The notes beneath the pieces were generated by a model. That model saw only the letters and a program-made list of their open reading frames with translations, was not told the origin of the DNA and did not search any database. Shown here one piece after another: positions 11,183-22,989 of a stretch of DNA of 64,000 nt; positions within the stretch are counted from its first letter, which is position 1; every line of letters starts with the position of its first letter. Source of the DNA: Gremmenia infestans (taxonomy: Eukaryota; Ascomycota; Leotiomycetes; Helotiales; Hamatocanthoscyphaceae); contig JAFEVB010000002.1 of NCBI GenBank assembly GCA_032629725.1, positions 3,472,001 through 3,536,000 of the forward strand, in the 5' to 3' direction. Both the position numbers and the translations under genes were made by a program.

Positions 11183-13974
11183 ATGTCAGACGTCGTTGCT
11201 ATTCCATATTATTCAAATCGAGGCACCATTCATTACACACCGTCCGATCCTATCTTAGACAACGAACAACTCGCAAGGCTCCCCTCTCCTCCGTGTCGCC
11301 CAAGACCGCGAAGGCCGCATTCTGTACATATAACACGTCTACCTGCAGGCTTCATACCCTTCGACCTTCGCCCTCTGCCGTCTCCCGCCGAGGCCAAGAA
11401 AGACTCAAGGTTCCGTATAGAACTCAAAAAGCTGGCTTCTCGAGAGAGTGCAAAGCGTGTGCTTGGGGCGGTGTTCCATCCGTCCTTCTTCTCCAACTCC
11501 GATCCTACTACTACATCTTCCGCTTCGTCCTCAGCGGCTAGTTCGACGAGATCTGCAAGTCCAGAGACCTTTTCGTCAACAAGATCGGCGTCATTCTCTG
11601 CGACAGCGGCAGAACAACCGACACTTCTAGAGAGGAGGATTGCGTCGAGAACAGACTTGGGTGTTTCGGACCCCGCGATGACCGGGCCTGTAGACCACGG
11701 GTTAGGCGGGTGGGACTCAAACACTTCCCCCCTCATGCCTCCGAAGAATGGTTTTGAGAAGGAAAAACCCATATGCTCAGGCAATGGTGTGTCTTGTTAT
11801 ATCTGGCTGGCGGAACCAGTTATCTATTTAGCTGGGCTTGATCATGACGGAACAACTCGGGATTCTTCCTCAAATACCTCCGCCATACTCCGTGGAAAAC
11901 TACAATTAGTCGTGACCAAGAGTGCTAAAATCAAGTCCGTAACCCTCAAATTTACAGGGAAAGCTAGGACGGAGTGGGCTGAAGGTAAGCAATATAGAGA
12001 ATGTATCTTCTTAAGGAAAACAATCATCTCACAATTTTCTAGGCATACCTCCGGAAAGAACCCAGACGTATGAAGAATCCTCGCTGAGAAATGAACATCT
12101 GCCTTTTTTCAATGCTGCTTTCGAGGGATCAGAGACAGGATATGGTACGCTGTGTAACTATTCTTTTCGCGACAAGGGGCCATCCTCCTTGGTCACGAAT
12201 CTATCGAGCACCACAGATCTTTCATTGCCCAATTCTCATCAAAGCGGGTTCTCATTACCACTCGTCGGGCACCCAACCAGATCGAACAGAAGCAGTATCA
12301 GTACAGTGACACCAAGAGAGCAAAAGAGGCTTTCGTTGCAAAGCAACCATTCTCGAAGTTTCCAGAAAGGTGACTCGCCATTTGGACCGACTCCCCAGCA
12401 GAAAGGCTACAAGACTTTTCATCCTGGCGTCTACGAATACAGTTTCGAGTTGCCTATTGATAACAACAGCCCCGAAACGATTGATTTACCGATGGCAAGA
12501 GTTAAATGGCAGCTTGAGGCGACTGTCGAGCGCGCCGGCACATTCAAGCCAAATCTCCAAGGAGTAAAGGATATTCCAGTCATTCGCTCGCCATCAGAGG
12601 ACTCATTAGAGCTGGTCGAGCCGATTTCCATAAGTAGGAGATGGGAGGACCAACTACAATACGAAATTATGATATCCGGGAAATCATTTCCAATTGGTTC
12701 CAAGATCCCAATTGCATTTAAGCTTACACCGTTAGCCAAAGTGCAAGTCCATAAGATTAAAGTCTACGTCAGCGAGAACGTCGAATACTTTACGAACAAC
12801 AAAAAAGTTACAAGGAAAGAGATGACGAGGAAGTTGTTACTGATAGAAAAGGTTGCTGGAAAGCCATTGTCTAAGGAGTATGCAGGATCAGATGTCAGCA
12901 TTATTGAAGGTGGCGAAGCGCCACCAGAGGTGCGAGCTGCAAGGCGAGAAAGGGTGGCGGCTACCAGAGAAAGGATTGCCAGGGCCAGGAACGAGGAACC
13001 TGTACCACTTCCAGAACAGACAGAGAACCTACTTGGAGATATTGACCTCGGAGAAGAAGCATATTTCGTGCAGACGGAAATGGAAATGAACGTGCAATTG
13101 CCAACATGCGAAATGATGGCAAAGTTTCCGCCAAAGGTGCTGCATCCAGACTGCACATGGAAGTGTGCCAGTGTGCACCATTGGATCAAGGTACTAAATC
13201 GAATATTCCTGATGTTCCTTCCACTAATTTGACCTGTAGATTATCATGCGTATATCACGGCTAGACCATGACGACCCCACGGGTAAAAAACGCCGGCATT
13301 TCGAGATATCCATCGACTCGCCCTTTACGATTCTTAGCTGCAGAGCAACACCAGGCAATCTAGCCCTTCCGGAATATTCCGGTCGAAATGCAAATGCCCA
13401 GGAACAACAGCGTACTTGTGGATGTCCAAATGCGGCTCCCAGAAACGGCTCACCAAGATTATTACCCGTGGCACCTGATCCAACGTTAGACAATATGCCA
13501 GCCAACGCTACGAACTCTGTACCAGGGTTAGCAAGACCACCTCAAGCCCACCTGAACAATAATACAGCGGTTCAACGACCTATACATCTGTTGAGACAGC
13601 CGAGTTTCAACCCTCCTCCTTTCGATGCTGAGGAGCCTCCACCTCCAATCCCCACCCCACCGCCTATGTATGATTCAGTGTTTACACCAAACACTGATGC
13701 ATTGCAAGATTATTTTACCAGGTACGATATTTCCACGCCTACATTGAGGCCAAGAACTAACGTGATTTGCAGATATAATCATGAATATGAAGACATCGAC
13801 GATGATGATGACCGAGCTTTTAGCCGTGGACGTGTCAATGTCCCTCATCCACGAACGCCTGGTGGAAGGATCGCAAGATCAATGGATATTGAGCGTGAAT
13901 TCATGCTCGATTCGAGTTTTGACGCGCTGAGGCTTGCGACGATTCGGTCTTCGGAACCTGGCACGGCTATATGA
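11183..13974 (+). CDS. alpha-arrestin (arrestin-related trafficking adaptor)
   Basis: Exons 11183-11984, 12043-13190, 13240-13721 and 13773-13974 give 877 residues. The first 200 residues are Ser/Pro-rich and look disordered. The arrestin N domain starts near residue 205 and runs across intron 1. The arrestin C domain follows (for example SGKSFPIGSKIPIAFKLTP), where ligand-recognition adaptors of this family fold. A PPMY motif at nt 13660-13671 (residues 791-794) fits binding to the WW domains of a Rsp5/HulA-type ubiquitin ligase, which is how alpha-arrestins send plasma-membrane transporters for endocytosis. The C-terminus has an acidic run followed by a basic region. Intron 3 (13722-13772, 51 nt) has no stop and keeps frame, so a form without splicing would be 17 residues longer. 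It is not CreD, whose N-terminus differs; I cannot assign it to a specific Art protein. Confidence 0.9.
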
Positions 13975-15166
13975 GCTCAGAAAGTCAACTCGCACGAATG
14001 AAAAAAGAATAGAAGAAACTCGCATTGATGTCTATATGGGAAACGGAGTCATTTTAATCAGGCACAGCGCTTTGGATAAAAGGGGAGAAGATGTATACCG
14101 AACATAGCCGTGTAGTACTTTCAGCACCCCGACGACGAATTCTACCAAAGATTCGCATCAAACATTTCTGCACACCCGGAATAGTGCAGGCGATAGTTGT
14201 GATTCATGGGGGAGTTGCAATATAGGTTATTAGGTGCTTTTTGGCATATATGATTCAGCTTTGGTGTTGGAAGGGGAGGAGCGCCTGATTACAATTGGGG
14301 GTGATTTGAAGATGGTTGTGGATACTCATATCCTATCTTTGGGAAGTAAATATATACCGAGAGGCTCATAATCCTCCCTTTTAGACGGGATACCGGCCCC
14401 TGTTGAAACATCGTTTGCTCTAAATAGTACCACAATTCATCCATGTGTTCACAGTGCCTCCACTTTCTAGATCTGACGCACTTTGGCTTTTATATTGATG
14501 ATGTGTAGTATCCCTTACGAAGGAGTCTTAAAATAGGTAACTTTCCAAGGAAGTCGTCAAAATGGCAAAAGCTTGAGTGCTTTTCTGCCGAACGGCAACG
14601 TAAACGTAATTGGTTAAAGGCCCTATGTTCGCTACCGATGTAGATCTATAATAGACCCGAGGAGGTCCGGCTTCACTCGCTACCACAATTGCTGCGTGTC
14701 GTATTCTTGTTGCATTTCGCAGGTCCTCGCTTATAGCAGCCCGAGTTACCGAGTGAGTTCAACGCCGTTGGAATATTAGTTACTTGCCTGGAAGAGGTGG
14801 TGAGGTGAGGCTCGGAGATCATTGTGGCTATCGATGTTTCCTCCTCTTGGTCGGGCGGGCTGATGAGTCGGTTTGGGAAACAGTCGTAGGTTGAAACTTT
14901 CTGTGGAGGAAGGAACATTCTATATTCTAACTTTCAACCAAGTGAAGGTAGGTAGGTTTAAGGACTTATGGAAGGAGCGTTCGGACCAATGCCTCCATCA
15001 CTTCTTCCGCTTCGACCTCTGAAGCCGTCCTTGTTTTCCTCACTCTTAGTATCTGCCCCACCTCCATCTTTGCACAATACATGAATACCATCATTACTTG
15101 GGTGCTAGCATACTTACAACACGGACGGACACCTGTATCCCCATCGGCCACGTCGAAGCAGACTAA
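13975..15166. other. intergenic region, arrestin 3' end to the next gene
   Basis: I find no convincing gene here. Short frames on the minus strand (14673-14918 and 14966-15151) show no recognisable family and overlap the likely promoter of the gene starting at 15167. Confidence 0.6.
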
Positions 15167-16779
15167 ATGGCAATAATGACAGCTACCTCACACACCGTGT
15201 TGCATCAGCGACCCCTAGGTACAATTACACTGCGTCGAGCACCGCGCGTGCCCTTCAAGGATTTGCCGGTCTTGGAATCCACGACAATGTCCGCCCAGCT
15301 GCCAAGTAAACTTGAACGATACAACAGATGGATGGATTGGAAGAAAGAGCACCATGCAGCCATCGCTACCTTGCAGGAAGAACGCGATGTATGGAACCGT
15401 TTGAATAGTATCCCGAGTATAGAATGCTGACTTTGACAATTCAGGACGAGTGGGCAAAGAAAGCGAAACTGGAAATCGACGAACATGCCAAATGGGCTAG
15501 ACTGAGACTTGAATCCAAGCTCGCCGTTGCTAGAACCAGAATCGACGTCGACGCCAAACGGATGCTCAAAAGTGTTGAAGACCGTCGCGCTATGATGAGA
15601 CAGCAGCGGAAGCGAGACAAAGAGCTCGCAAGGGAGAGAGCTCAAGAGGAGGGCTCGATGTTCGCGGAGTTGGTGAAGGCTTTGTTGACTGACAAGGAGG
15701 ATCAGACAGGAAAGACATGCTGTCAAAACGAACAACTGATTCCGCCCCCTGCCTCAGTGGACTTCCATTCTCCCTCTGTTGGTCTGAGTGTTTTTAGCAA
15801 CCCTCCATCGTTACGCTCCAACACCACACCGGACAGTCCCGTTCACTCGGGATATTCTGGGAACAGCTCAGCACCGCAATCCAAGAACCCGCAAGCTCTT
15901 CCAGTCGCATCCGAACGATCTCGTAGTCATAGTCGTTCAGCTGCCCCAAGCCCGGAACCAGACTACTGGGATGATCTTTACACGTATATGATTGGACCTC
16001 GGGACATCGTACTGCGTGACCAAGCCCTGAAAGAGTCAACAGAGGAAAGTTCTTCCGATCATGAGCTTGAATACTTCTATCGGGTCGATTGCCCCAAGTC
16101 CTGCTCGTTTGGTATGCCAAATATCACCATGGGTTACTACTTGGCGCATCTCGACGAGAAGCATCCAAGGTCCGACAATACACCGTGGACGCGATCCGAG
16201 GCCTTGATCGAAGGCTGCCATCTTATTATAGATGCTGACGGTGAGTGGTTTTCCAAGGAGCAATTGAGATCTGAGGACAGTCTAAAGGAGAAGGAACCCG
16301 AAGTCCAGAAAGAGCCAGTGCAAAGTTCCGAGACTGTCGATGGTAAAAATTACATAAACTTGCTTGCAGACGGCCATGGGAGCTTTGAACACGAGAATAC
16401 CATGAACGGCCACAAACGACAACGTGAAGAAGACGAGGAACACGCCAAGGTTGAAACATCGATACGCCTCAAGCGATCGAGGACAACCGATTCGGGTATG
16501 CCTTTCTCCACCCCATACACTCCACGGCCATCAGAACTCCCAGTCACTGATATGGTTGAGAGAGAGTGCACACCTTCTGTACGGCTAGAGACTACGGATT
16601 GCCACGAAGCATACAGGATCACTCCTCGTGCAGACAACACCCAATTCCTCCCAACGCCACCTTGTGCAGAACCGATTCCAAGATGCAATCGATGTCTATA
16701 CAAGGGGCGCAGCGATTTGGATCAAATGCCAGCCATTAAAAAGGCCTCAACTTGTGACAGAGGCGCCTCACCAATATAA
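15167..16779 (+). CDS. hypothetical coiled-coil protein with a C2H2-like motif
   Basis: Exons 15167-15388 and 15445-16779, separated by a 56-nt intron, encode 518 residues. I do not recognise the family. Residues 45-140 are highly charged with heptad-like spacing (many E, K, R and A) and probably form a long coiled coil. Residues 150-230 are Ser/Pro-rich. Residues 290-314 hold Cys-x3-Cys-x14-His-x4-His, which resembles a degenerate zinc finger, in a region rich in aromatic residues. The rest is acidic and probably disordered, with a basic KRQREEDEE-like patch that could act as a nuclear signal. A nuclear role is a guess. The start is the first ATG after an in-frame-free leader; a second ATG lies three codons later. 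The gene is convergent with the mannosyltransferase gene downstream. Confidence 0.7.
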
Positions 16780-17482
16780 AAAGGACGCCTCTTTTTGGAA
16801 TTCAATCACAAAGCAGTTGCAAGTATGGTTGAGAATGCTGAATGATCGAGACGAGGGTTCCCAACTCCGTCAGCGTACAATACTTGGCGAAGCTGTTTGT
16901 TGCATTCGATGTTAACAAGCATTGAGTGTATTTAGTTTACCAGTTGAGGAATAGGAAATGGTTGGAACGCCTGAGCCAACAATGTATATCTTATGCTTGT
17001 GGGCACAGATGGTCTTTCTTTTGTATGCTGATAGGTTGTCATGGATCGAGGAACCGGTTTCTCGTAACGTTTATTCTCTGGCATCCTCGTAGTTTGGAAT
17101 CAGCACTTGCTCTCCAAGACCTTACTTCTAAAGTTCAATAATTGCTTACCTCGTGAAAGACCAAATCAGCCCACAAGTTCATCTCATCACGTGTAGCAAA
17201 ACCAGAACATAATGATCAAATGTATTTCCACATTGAGATATAGACTTAGGTCCTACCAGCCCAAAAAACGCCGCAATGCATCGTCCGTTAACCTTCAATA
17301 CAAGCGGGAATGACCAAATTCCCTTCTTCTGCTCAGTTCTGCGTTCACATCACATACAAATAACCCATCCGCGTCCCAACCTAGGATGTTCTATCCCTGG
17401 TCCAGGGCGTATGCCGGTTAGGTTCCGTACGCCCTTCCTTCCTTCCTTTTCCAATCTCTGGTTTCGTCATCTCATTCGTATA
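16780..17482. other. convergent 3' intergenic region
   Basis: No gene seen. It holds the 3' ends of the coiled-coil gene (left, plus strand) and the mannosyltransferase gene (right, minus strand). Confidence 0.6.
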
Positions 17483-19210
17483 TCAAGGACTTGCCCAGCC
17501 ACCAGCAACGTCTACCCACTCCGCAAGACAGGATCCTTGCTTGCCTTCTACATCCACAATGTCAGTATCGCATCTACATCTGCAGCCTACGCCGTTTTCT
17601 TTGACGGTGTCCCAGGCGTCCCAGTACTCGTCTTCTTCTTTCCGTTTCTTCTCGTCCAGGGTCGTCGTCTCGAGGAACGGGGGTCGAGGTGTTATTTGGC
17701 GGGAGGGGGCATTTGCGGGACAATGCTGAATGGTGGTGTGTCTGTAGCCGAAGTCGCGGAAGTAGTGGATGTCTTTGGGGGCGAGGAGAGCGCCTGCGGC
17801 CAGGGAGTGGATTGGCGCATCACCCCACTGCGATTTGTTAGCATTCTGTAGAATTAGACTGAGTACATTTAACTTACTCGCTCCATCCAAAATCCTCCAC
17901 TGCGATCCATCATTTGAAAGAAATCTTCGTATTCCTTACTCCTGAACCAACTGAGCCTGGCGATTTCGAAGTTGGACCAGAAATGGCACATATTATATTT
18001 CTCGCCCTCCATGTTCTCGGGGTCGATCTCCGGTATGGATGTGCGAGATGGATCGCCGCGGAGGACATCTTCCGGAAGAGGGCTCTGCTTGGTATCTTCT
18101 GCTGGCTCCTCCTTTGGTTTCTCTGGCTGAGGCTCAACGAACATTTCCCATAGACCTTGGGAGGTTATGTTGTTGACTCTCTTATATGCAGATGCGTAGC
18201 GAAAGATGTTAGGAACGGTTTCTTTCAATTCCTTAACTGCGATGGTGAAACCGTATGTCTTGTTCGTTTCGATCATTTTGAGGAACGGGTCACTAAATAT
18301 CATTAGCATTCATGTTGCTAGTTCACAGGGACTAGACGTACTATGTAATGTCGCAGAAATACTTGATTTCTGGCTCTAGACGCCAGTACCATTCATACTT
18401 AGCCAATAGCTCATGCTTGTAAAAGTATCTGTAGTCTGTCAGCACTTGACCCTTTTAGAGAACGGTTTTTTACATACCCCGAGTAGAATCTGCACATGGC
18501 GTGGTAACTCTCCATCCCACCGTACATGATAGCAGCATCTCCCTGCTTCGCAATACCCTCCTTTGCAACCTTTGGATCGATCCAGGGGGGGAAATCCCAG
18601 TACTTATGGTCGATCTTTCCAAATTCCACGGTGCCACTTGTGTAGTTCTGGATTGTCTCTTTGAACGTCGAGTTGAATTCTGCATCGTTGAGGAATACGT
18701 AGGGATAATGATACCACCTGTTGAAGTGTCGCTCGATGGATTTGACAGACTGTATAACACCATCCAACTCCTTGTTCCGTGCCAACACCACGAAGGCCGC
18801 GTTCGCTCGCGGTTGCGAGGTATCCGGCTCTAAGCAGCCTGTGACGAAGACCTTGTCGTGTTCTTCGCTGATTTTTCTATAATTGCCAACAATTAGCACA
18901 CCTGCACCACATCTCATAGCTGTTGGAGCTCGACAAACCTGATAGCTGGTGGTGCGCCAGCAGGCATTAATATGCCAACCCCTGATTTAGGATGTCGGAC
19001 AAAGAGCACCAATATCAACACAACAACAATACACGGGAAAAGAAGAACGACGCCGAGAGGTATAGAAATGCTCGAATTGCCCTTTAGTCTAAGCGGCCTC
19101 CGAAAGAACGCCAGTCTCGATGTCACTTTCGTCTTGGCTTTGACATCGTCTACCGTCGGCAGTTTCTGCGTCGAAGGCAGTCGCTTCAGGGCTCTATGTA
19201 CGAGATCCAT
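17483..19210 (-). CDS. alpha-1,2-mannosyltransferase, GT15 (KTR/KRE2/MNT1 family)
   Basis: Five exons (19210-18939, 18876-18478, 18428-18342, 18292-17878, 17827-17483) give 505 residues; all four introns are 49-62 nt. The layout is a Golgi type II protein: a short basic N-terminus, a signal anchor at residues 50-71, then the GT15 catalytic domain from about residue 95. Visible family motifs are RANAAFVVLARN, YPYVFLNDAEF, YEWYWRLEPEIKYFCDI and the strongly conserved YNMCHFWSNFEIA. These enzymes use GDP-mannose to extend O-linked and N-linked mannans on cell-wall and secreted proteins. An acidic, proline-rich insert at residues 306-348 sits just before the YNMCHFWSNFEI motif, where many family members have only a short loop. 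The C-terminus has the usual Cys-rich ending (GCRCRCD). Confidence 0.94.
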
Positions 19211-20784
19211 TGAGGCGATGTTGTCCTTTTCTTTTTATCCGCGGTCGAGGGTTCGTTAAAAGGGGGCCCGTCCCAGGAGCGTGAGGCTTTTGTCGACAGG
19301 CGTAGATATTACAATAGGTATTCAGAAACGCAGGATTGAATGAAAGCAATCGTAAGAGCTATGTGCAGACCTCGACGGACGATTTCCTGGCTGGTAAACG
19401 AGTGGATGGAGGAGATGTCCTCTTGGAAAGAAACCAAACGCACCCTGCGATGACGCGTCGGAGGCAGTTGCGAGTGCTCGTCTTTCGCACTGTCGATGCA
19501 ATAGACGAGTGCAGGATGGGTTATTGCATACACGTTCGAAGGGGTCGGCGACGAGGTAGGTGGGCGGGTTGGTGGGTGGGTGAAGGTTGTCGATGCCCAG
19601 GAGGCGGTTGGCAGATGAAGGGGACAGGACAGACAGGACAGGACAGGACAGGTCTGGGTCTGGGTAAGGTACTTTTCCGATAGGGAGTTTTAGAGAGATG
19701 GCATGGCCATGGGCCGTTGCCGCTGCAGAGAGGAAACTTTCGGCTAAACAGCCCCTTGGGTCTTGGCAAGAAAATACTAATCAAGTCAAGTCAATTCTCG
19801 TATTCTGTTGGGTCAGGTCGGGTTTATAATTGCACATGTAGGTAACCTTACCTTGACCGTTTTTGTGTAATATGTATATGTATTCTTGACTTTGATTGTT
19901 CTTAAACGATAAAGAAGAACCCTTGCCATGGTTGTGTTGTGCACATCAACTCATTCGCATTGATCCTTCTCCTATCCGAAGGGAGGCAAGAACGCCACAC
20001 ACGGGCCGAACAATCAAGAGCTTTTGCTTCAAGTTTCTACCGTACTTTCATCGCTACGAGTACTGCTTCGTACCGTATCCTCGAATAAGGAGGGAATATA
20101 TCCTATGAATTGAGGCTGACTAAAACAAAGCTCTCTTATTCTTTTGATTGCACTCTAAAGGCTTTGATCAGGACGCTTGGGACTGGCAATACAAGAGACC
20201 TTACCTTAGCTTGGTTATCGTATAATTACTTTGGATATCAAGGTTCCGTGCACGACTAAGTAATCAACAACATATCAAAAAGCTCCGTCTGGTTTTTCTA
20301 CAGCTATTATTCTTCCTGTCTTACTCGTATCTCTAAGGTAGACTTGATAAGACGCCATAAACTCGAGTAGTAAGCATTAGTAGCTTGTTCAAGCGGCTAT
20401 CTGATAGGTGCCTCAGATATTGTTTCCTGGATATTAGCTTTGCAGTCTCATTTCACCGCCCAATTTCTCGCTGCAATTAATGTTCCAAATTCAAACCTCC
20501 AGCCCTTGAGAAGTGGCCTCGATTTCCAGAAAATGCTCCCGTTGGGAATTGATTGAATTGCTATGAATGAATGATCCTCTCAGAGGTTGTCCTTCAAGAG
20601 CAGCCGTTGAGAATAAGATTTCCAAGTCACAAACCTATTTAAAATAGTCCACGATTAGATCCAAGCCATTATCAAAAACTTCCCAGACTCAAAAGAATCC
20701 ATCATTAAAAAGAAGCCCCTCATCCCATCATCAATCATCCCACCACCGCAACATTGCGTGGAAGAACCCTACAACCCGGACTAC
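19211..20784. other. intergenic region with GGACA repeat
   Basis: The mannosyltransferase promoter lies at the left end and the 3' end of the secreted-protein gene at the right. I see no gene. A GGACA-type pentanucleotide repeat lies at 19621-19652. The part from 19800 to 20500 is AT-rich without long open frames. Confidence 0.6.
19621..19652. repeat. pentanucleotide repeat (GGACA)n
   Basis: Imperfect tandem GGACA units followed by GGTCTGGGTCTGGG. It lies 0.4 kb upstream of the mannosyltransferase start. Confidence 0.85.
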
Positions 20785-21435
20785 CTATTTAAAGGAAGCC
20801 GGCCTGACTTTGCCGCTTGTCTGTCCCCCATTGTCAGAATCCCAATTTCCACCGCGGCTATCCGGAATACCACCATGGCAAGTAATAACAATGTCATTAA
20901 GGTTTTTCACACAATAGTCGAAATTGAATATGAACCCGTTGTTGACCTTAATCCAGTACCACACATACGGTGTCACCACGCCGTACGAGTCCGTGAAGTC
21001 AGCCCAGGAGCCAGATTCAGAGAGGTACTTGGTGTAGGTACCGCCGTATTCAGCGCCATTGCTGATTCCGTGAGCCTGGGCATCGGTGCAGAAGTTGGAG
21101 AATACGGAGCGCATCTGGTATTGCGAGGTCCAAAGAAGTGAGTTGTCGCCGCTGTAGCACGCTTGGGCACTGGAGTCGTCGCGAGGAGCAATGTCAGGGG
21201 TTTTGTTGGCGATTGCGGGTGGGATACGCGCGTAGACGACGTCAGGGTCGGCGGGCGCGCCATCTATAAGGGCACCGGGGAATGCATCGACAAGCTTGAT
21301 TTCTTTCCAGGTTGACATGGGACCGTATAGTGCGACAAGCTCGTCTTCGGTTGTGCTTGTGTTGGTGAGGATAGGGGAGGCCAGAGTAGTGCAGGCCAGA
21401 AAAGCCGTGATTAGGGACTCGGTAAGGCGAACCAT
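20785..21435 (-). CDS. small secreted cysteine-containing protein (unknown family)
   Basis: A single exon encodes 216 residues from the ATG at 21435. The open frame continues upstream to 21582, but the extra residues are polar and would hide the signal peptide, so the internal start is preferred. Residues 1-19 form a classical signal peptide ending near LAS. The part from residue 20 to about 86 is acidic and looks like a propeptide or linker. The mature core has four cysteines (93, 116, 175, 186), many Tyr, Trp and Gly residues, and no membrane segment, compatible with two disulfide bonds. One N-glycosylation sequon (NKT, about residue 77) is present. I do not recognise a family. Size, secretion and cysteines are the usual traits of effector-like or surface-acting proteins, but function is unknown. 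Confidence 0.85.
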   Translation of the reverse strand: MVRLTESLITAFLACTTLASPILTNTSTTEDELVALYGPMSTWKEIKLVDAFPGALIDGAPADPDVVYARIPPAIANKTPDIAPRDDSSAQACYSGDNSLLWTSQYQMRSVFSNFCTDAQAHGISNGAEYGGTYTKYLSESGSWADFTDSYGVVTPYVWYWIKVNNGFIFNFDYCVKNLNDIVITCHGGIPDSRGGNWDSDNGGQTSGKVRPASFK

Positions 21436-22440
21436 GGTTGCAAGTATGGCTTTCTGAAGAAGAAAGTCTGAGGTGGAATTCAGAGCACTTGGGAATGAGA
21501 GATGAACTATGGCTGAATGATTGTTGTGATCAGTAGCGATGCTTTGATATTGAGAGAAAACCACCACCCTATATATACCCAATGCTCCCCATACCCATCA
21601 TCCTTTCTGAACAGAGTGTGCCCTAATTTTCCCCTCTTTGCTACCTGGTTGTAGAACTAAATGTACTACGACCCCCTCACTTCTTGAAGGTGTGGTCTGG
21701 TGGTCTGAAAAAGAAAATTGTTTCGTTGCATTCTGTTACTATCTGCGAAACACCAAACAAGCAGTTGACCAACCATGTTAATTACTTGTCAACTTTGACG
21801 TGTATGAAGCAATTCCCGACCATGACGTCGATGCAAAACCTTAGAATGACATTATAGCCGCCAAGTCTCTGACTAGTATGGCCTCGTATTGAAGGCCTTA
21901 GAATCGTATCCATATACAGAAGACCCAGAGACTTCTCTTTTTCTGAATTTCAGAGCAAGAAACGAAGAATTTCACAATGTGGGGAGGAAAGCTGTGAACC
22001 TGTAGCAGGTTTAGATGCACTTGAACGAACCATTGCACTTGCTTGATGTGACATGTGATAATACACGGCATATAAATCAACAAATAGAAGTTGTATCTGT
22101 GTGAACAAAGACTTGAAAACCACGAAAGCCGACGTGTTCAATCTGTCCGCAGGTAACACAAGTCGCGGTCTAATGCAGTTGAAAGGGGGGGAGGGAAGCG
22201 GGGAAAGACAAACTTGACGAACAACTCCATGCCCCATTGCCTCAAGTCTGCCCCAAAAGTACCCAGTAAAGAAATCTCACACTTTCCTTGTAGTAATGTT
22301 ACTAGACTGGTAAAGACTTCTATTTACTGCAGCTTAGAAGTAAATTATCGCTTAATTTAGTATTATCTAAGAATCCACCTACCTACCTAGGTATCGACGA
22401 CCTCAAATCATTTTTCTATAATTCAAACTCCCTAAAAACA
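21436..22440. other. divergent promoter region
   Basis: It lies between the secreted-protein gene (minus) and the DUF4604 gene (plus). A TATA-like element at 21570-21577 serves the minus-strand gene. A CCTACCTAGGTA palindrome-like stretch lies at about 22380-22392, 50 bp before the DUF4604 start. I see no other gene. Confidence 0.6.
21570..21577 (-). promoter_or_regulatory. TATA-like element of the secreted-protein gene
   Basis: TATATATA lies 135 bp upstream of the ATG at 21435. A strong TATA box is unusual among the genes here and fits a regulated, highly expressed secreted protein. Confidence 0.5.
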
Positions 22441-22989
22441 ATGTCAAAAATAACACCCAAAAACCTCTCCTACGACAGCACCCTCCCGCCTTTCCTCGCG
22501 CGCCTCCAAGAAAGCAACGCCTCTTCAGGCGGCCGCAACGAATTCCAAGCCGCGCGCCCCAAGAAAGCGCGGACAGCGGAAGACGAGGCTGAGGATGAGC
22601 CTGTGTATTTCGATGAGGGGAGCGGAGAGACGTTGACGAAAAGCGAGTGGGAGGAGAGGGAAGCTAAGGAAGAAGGAGGAGGAGAAGGAGGAAAAGAAGG
22701 AGCTGTGGAGGGGAAGAAGATGGATGCAGAGCGGGCGAGAGAGAAGACTGCCGCTGCAGTTGCTGTTGCGGCAATTGGGGCAGGGAAGAAGAGGAAAGTG
22801 GGAAGGATTGTCGGGGGCGATGAGGATGAAGAGGAAAACACCACAAAGCTTGCTAGTAAAACGAGCACGAAAGACAAGATCTCGAAGGCAGGAGAGGGCA
22901 AGAAGGGAGATACTGCTAAGGGCAAGGGCATGGGCAAGACTGCGAAAAAAGGGAAAAAGATCAAGCTCAGTTTTGGGGATGATGATTGA
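22441..22989 (+). CDS. DUF4604 (KIAA1143-like) nuclear protein
   Basis: An intronless frame of 182 residues. The N-terminus (ITPKNLSYDSTLPPFLARL) is the hallmark of the DUF4604/KIAA1143 family. The motif PVYFDEGSGETL near residue 55 is also conserved there. The rest is low-complexity: Glu/Gly-rich, then Lys-rich with several nuclear-localisation-like clusters (GKKRKVGR, KKGKKIKLS), ending in an acidic tail. The molecular role of the family is not known to me. Family members are of similar length. The start codon is the first ATG after an AAACA leader. Confidence 0.88.
   Translation: MSKITPKNLSYDSTLPPFLARLQESNASSGGRNEFQAARPKKARTAEDEAEDEPVYFDEGSGETLTKSEWEEREAKEEGGGEGGKEGAVEGKKMDAERAREKTAAAVAVAAIGAGKKRKVGRIVGGDEDEEENTTKLASKTSTKDKISKAGEGKKGDTAKGKGMGKTAKKGKKIKLSFGDDD

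Noticed and set aside
11183..13974. CreD identity
   Set aside because: The N-terminal part differs from CreD, and the arrestin domain starts only near residue 205; a general alpha-arrestin label is safer.
20758..21141. Plus-strand frame over the secreted-protein gene
   Set aside because: It is the antisense shadow of the secreted-protein gene, which has a signal peptide and TATA box.
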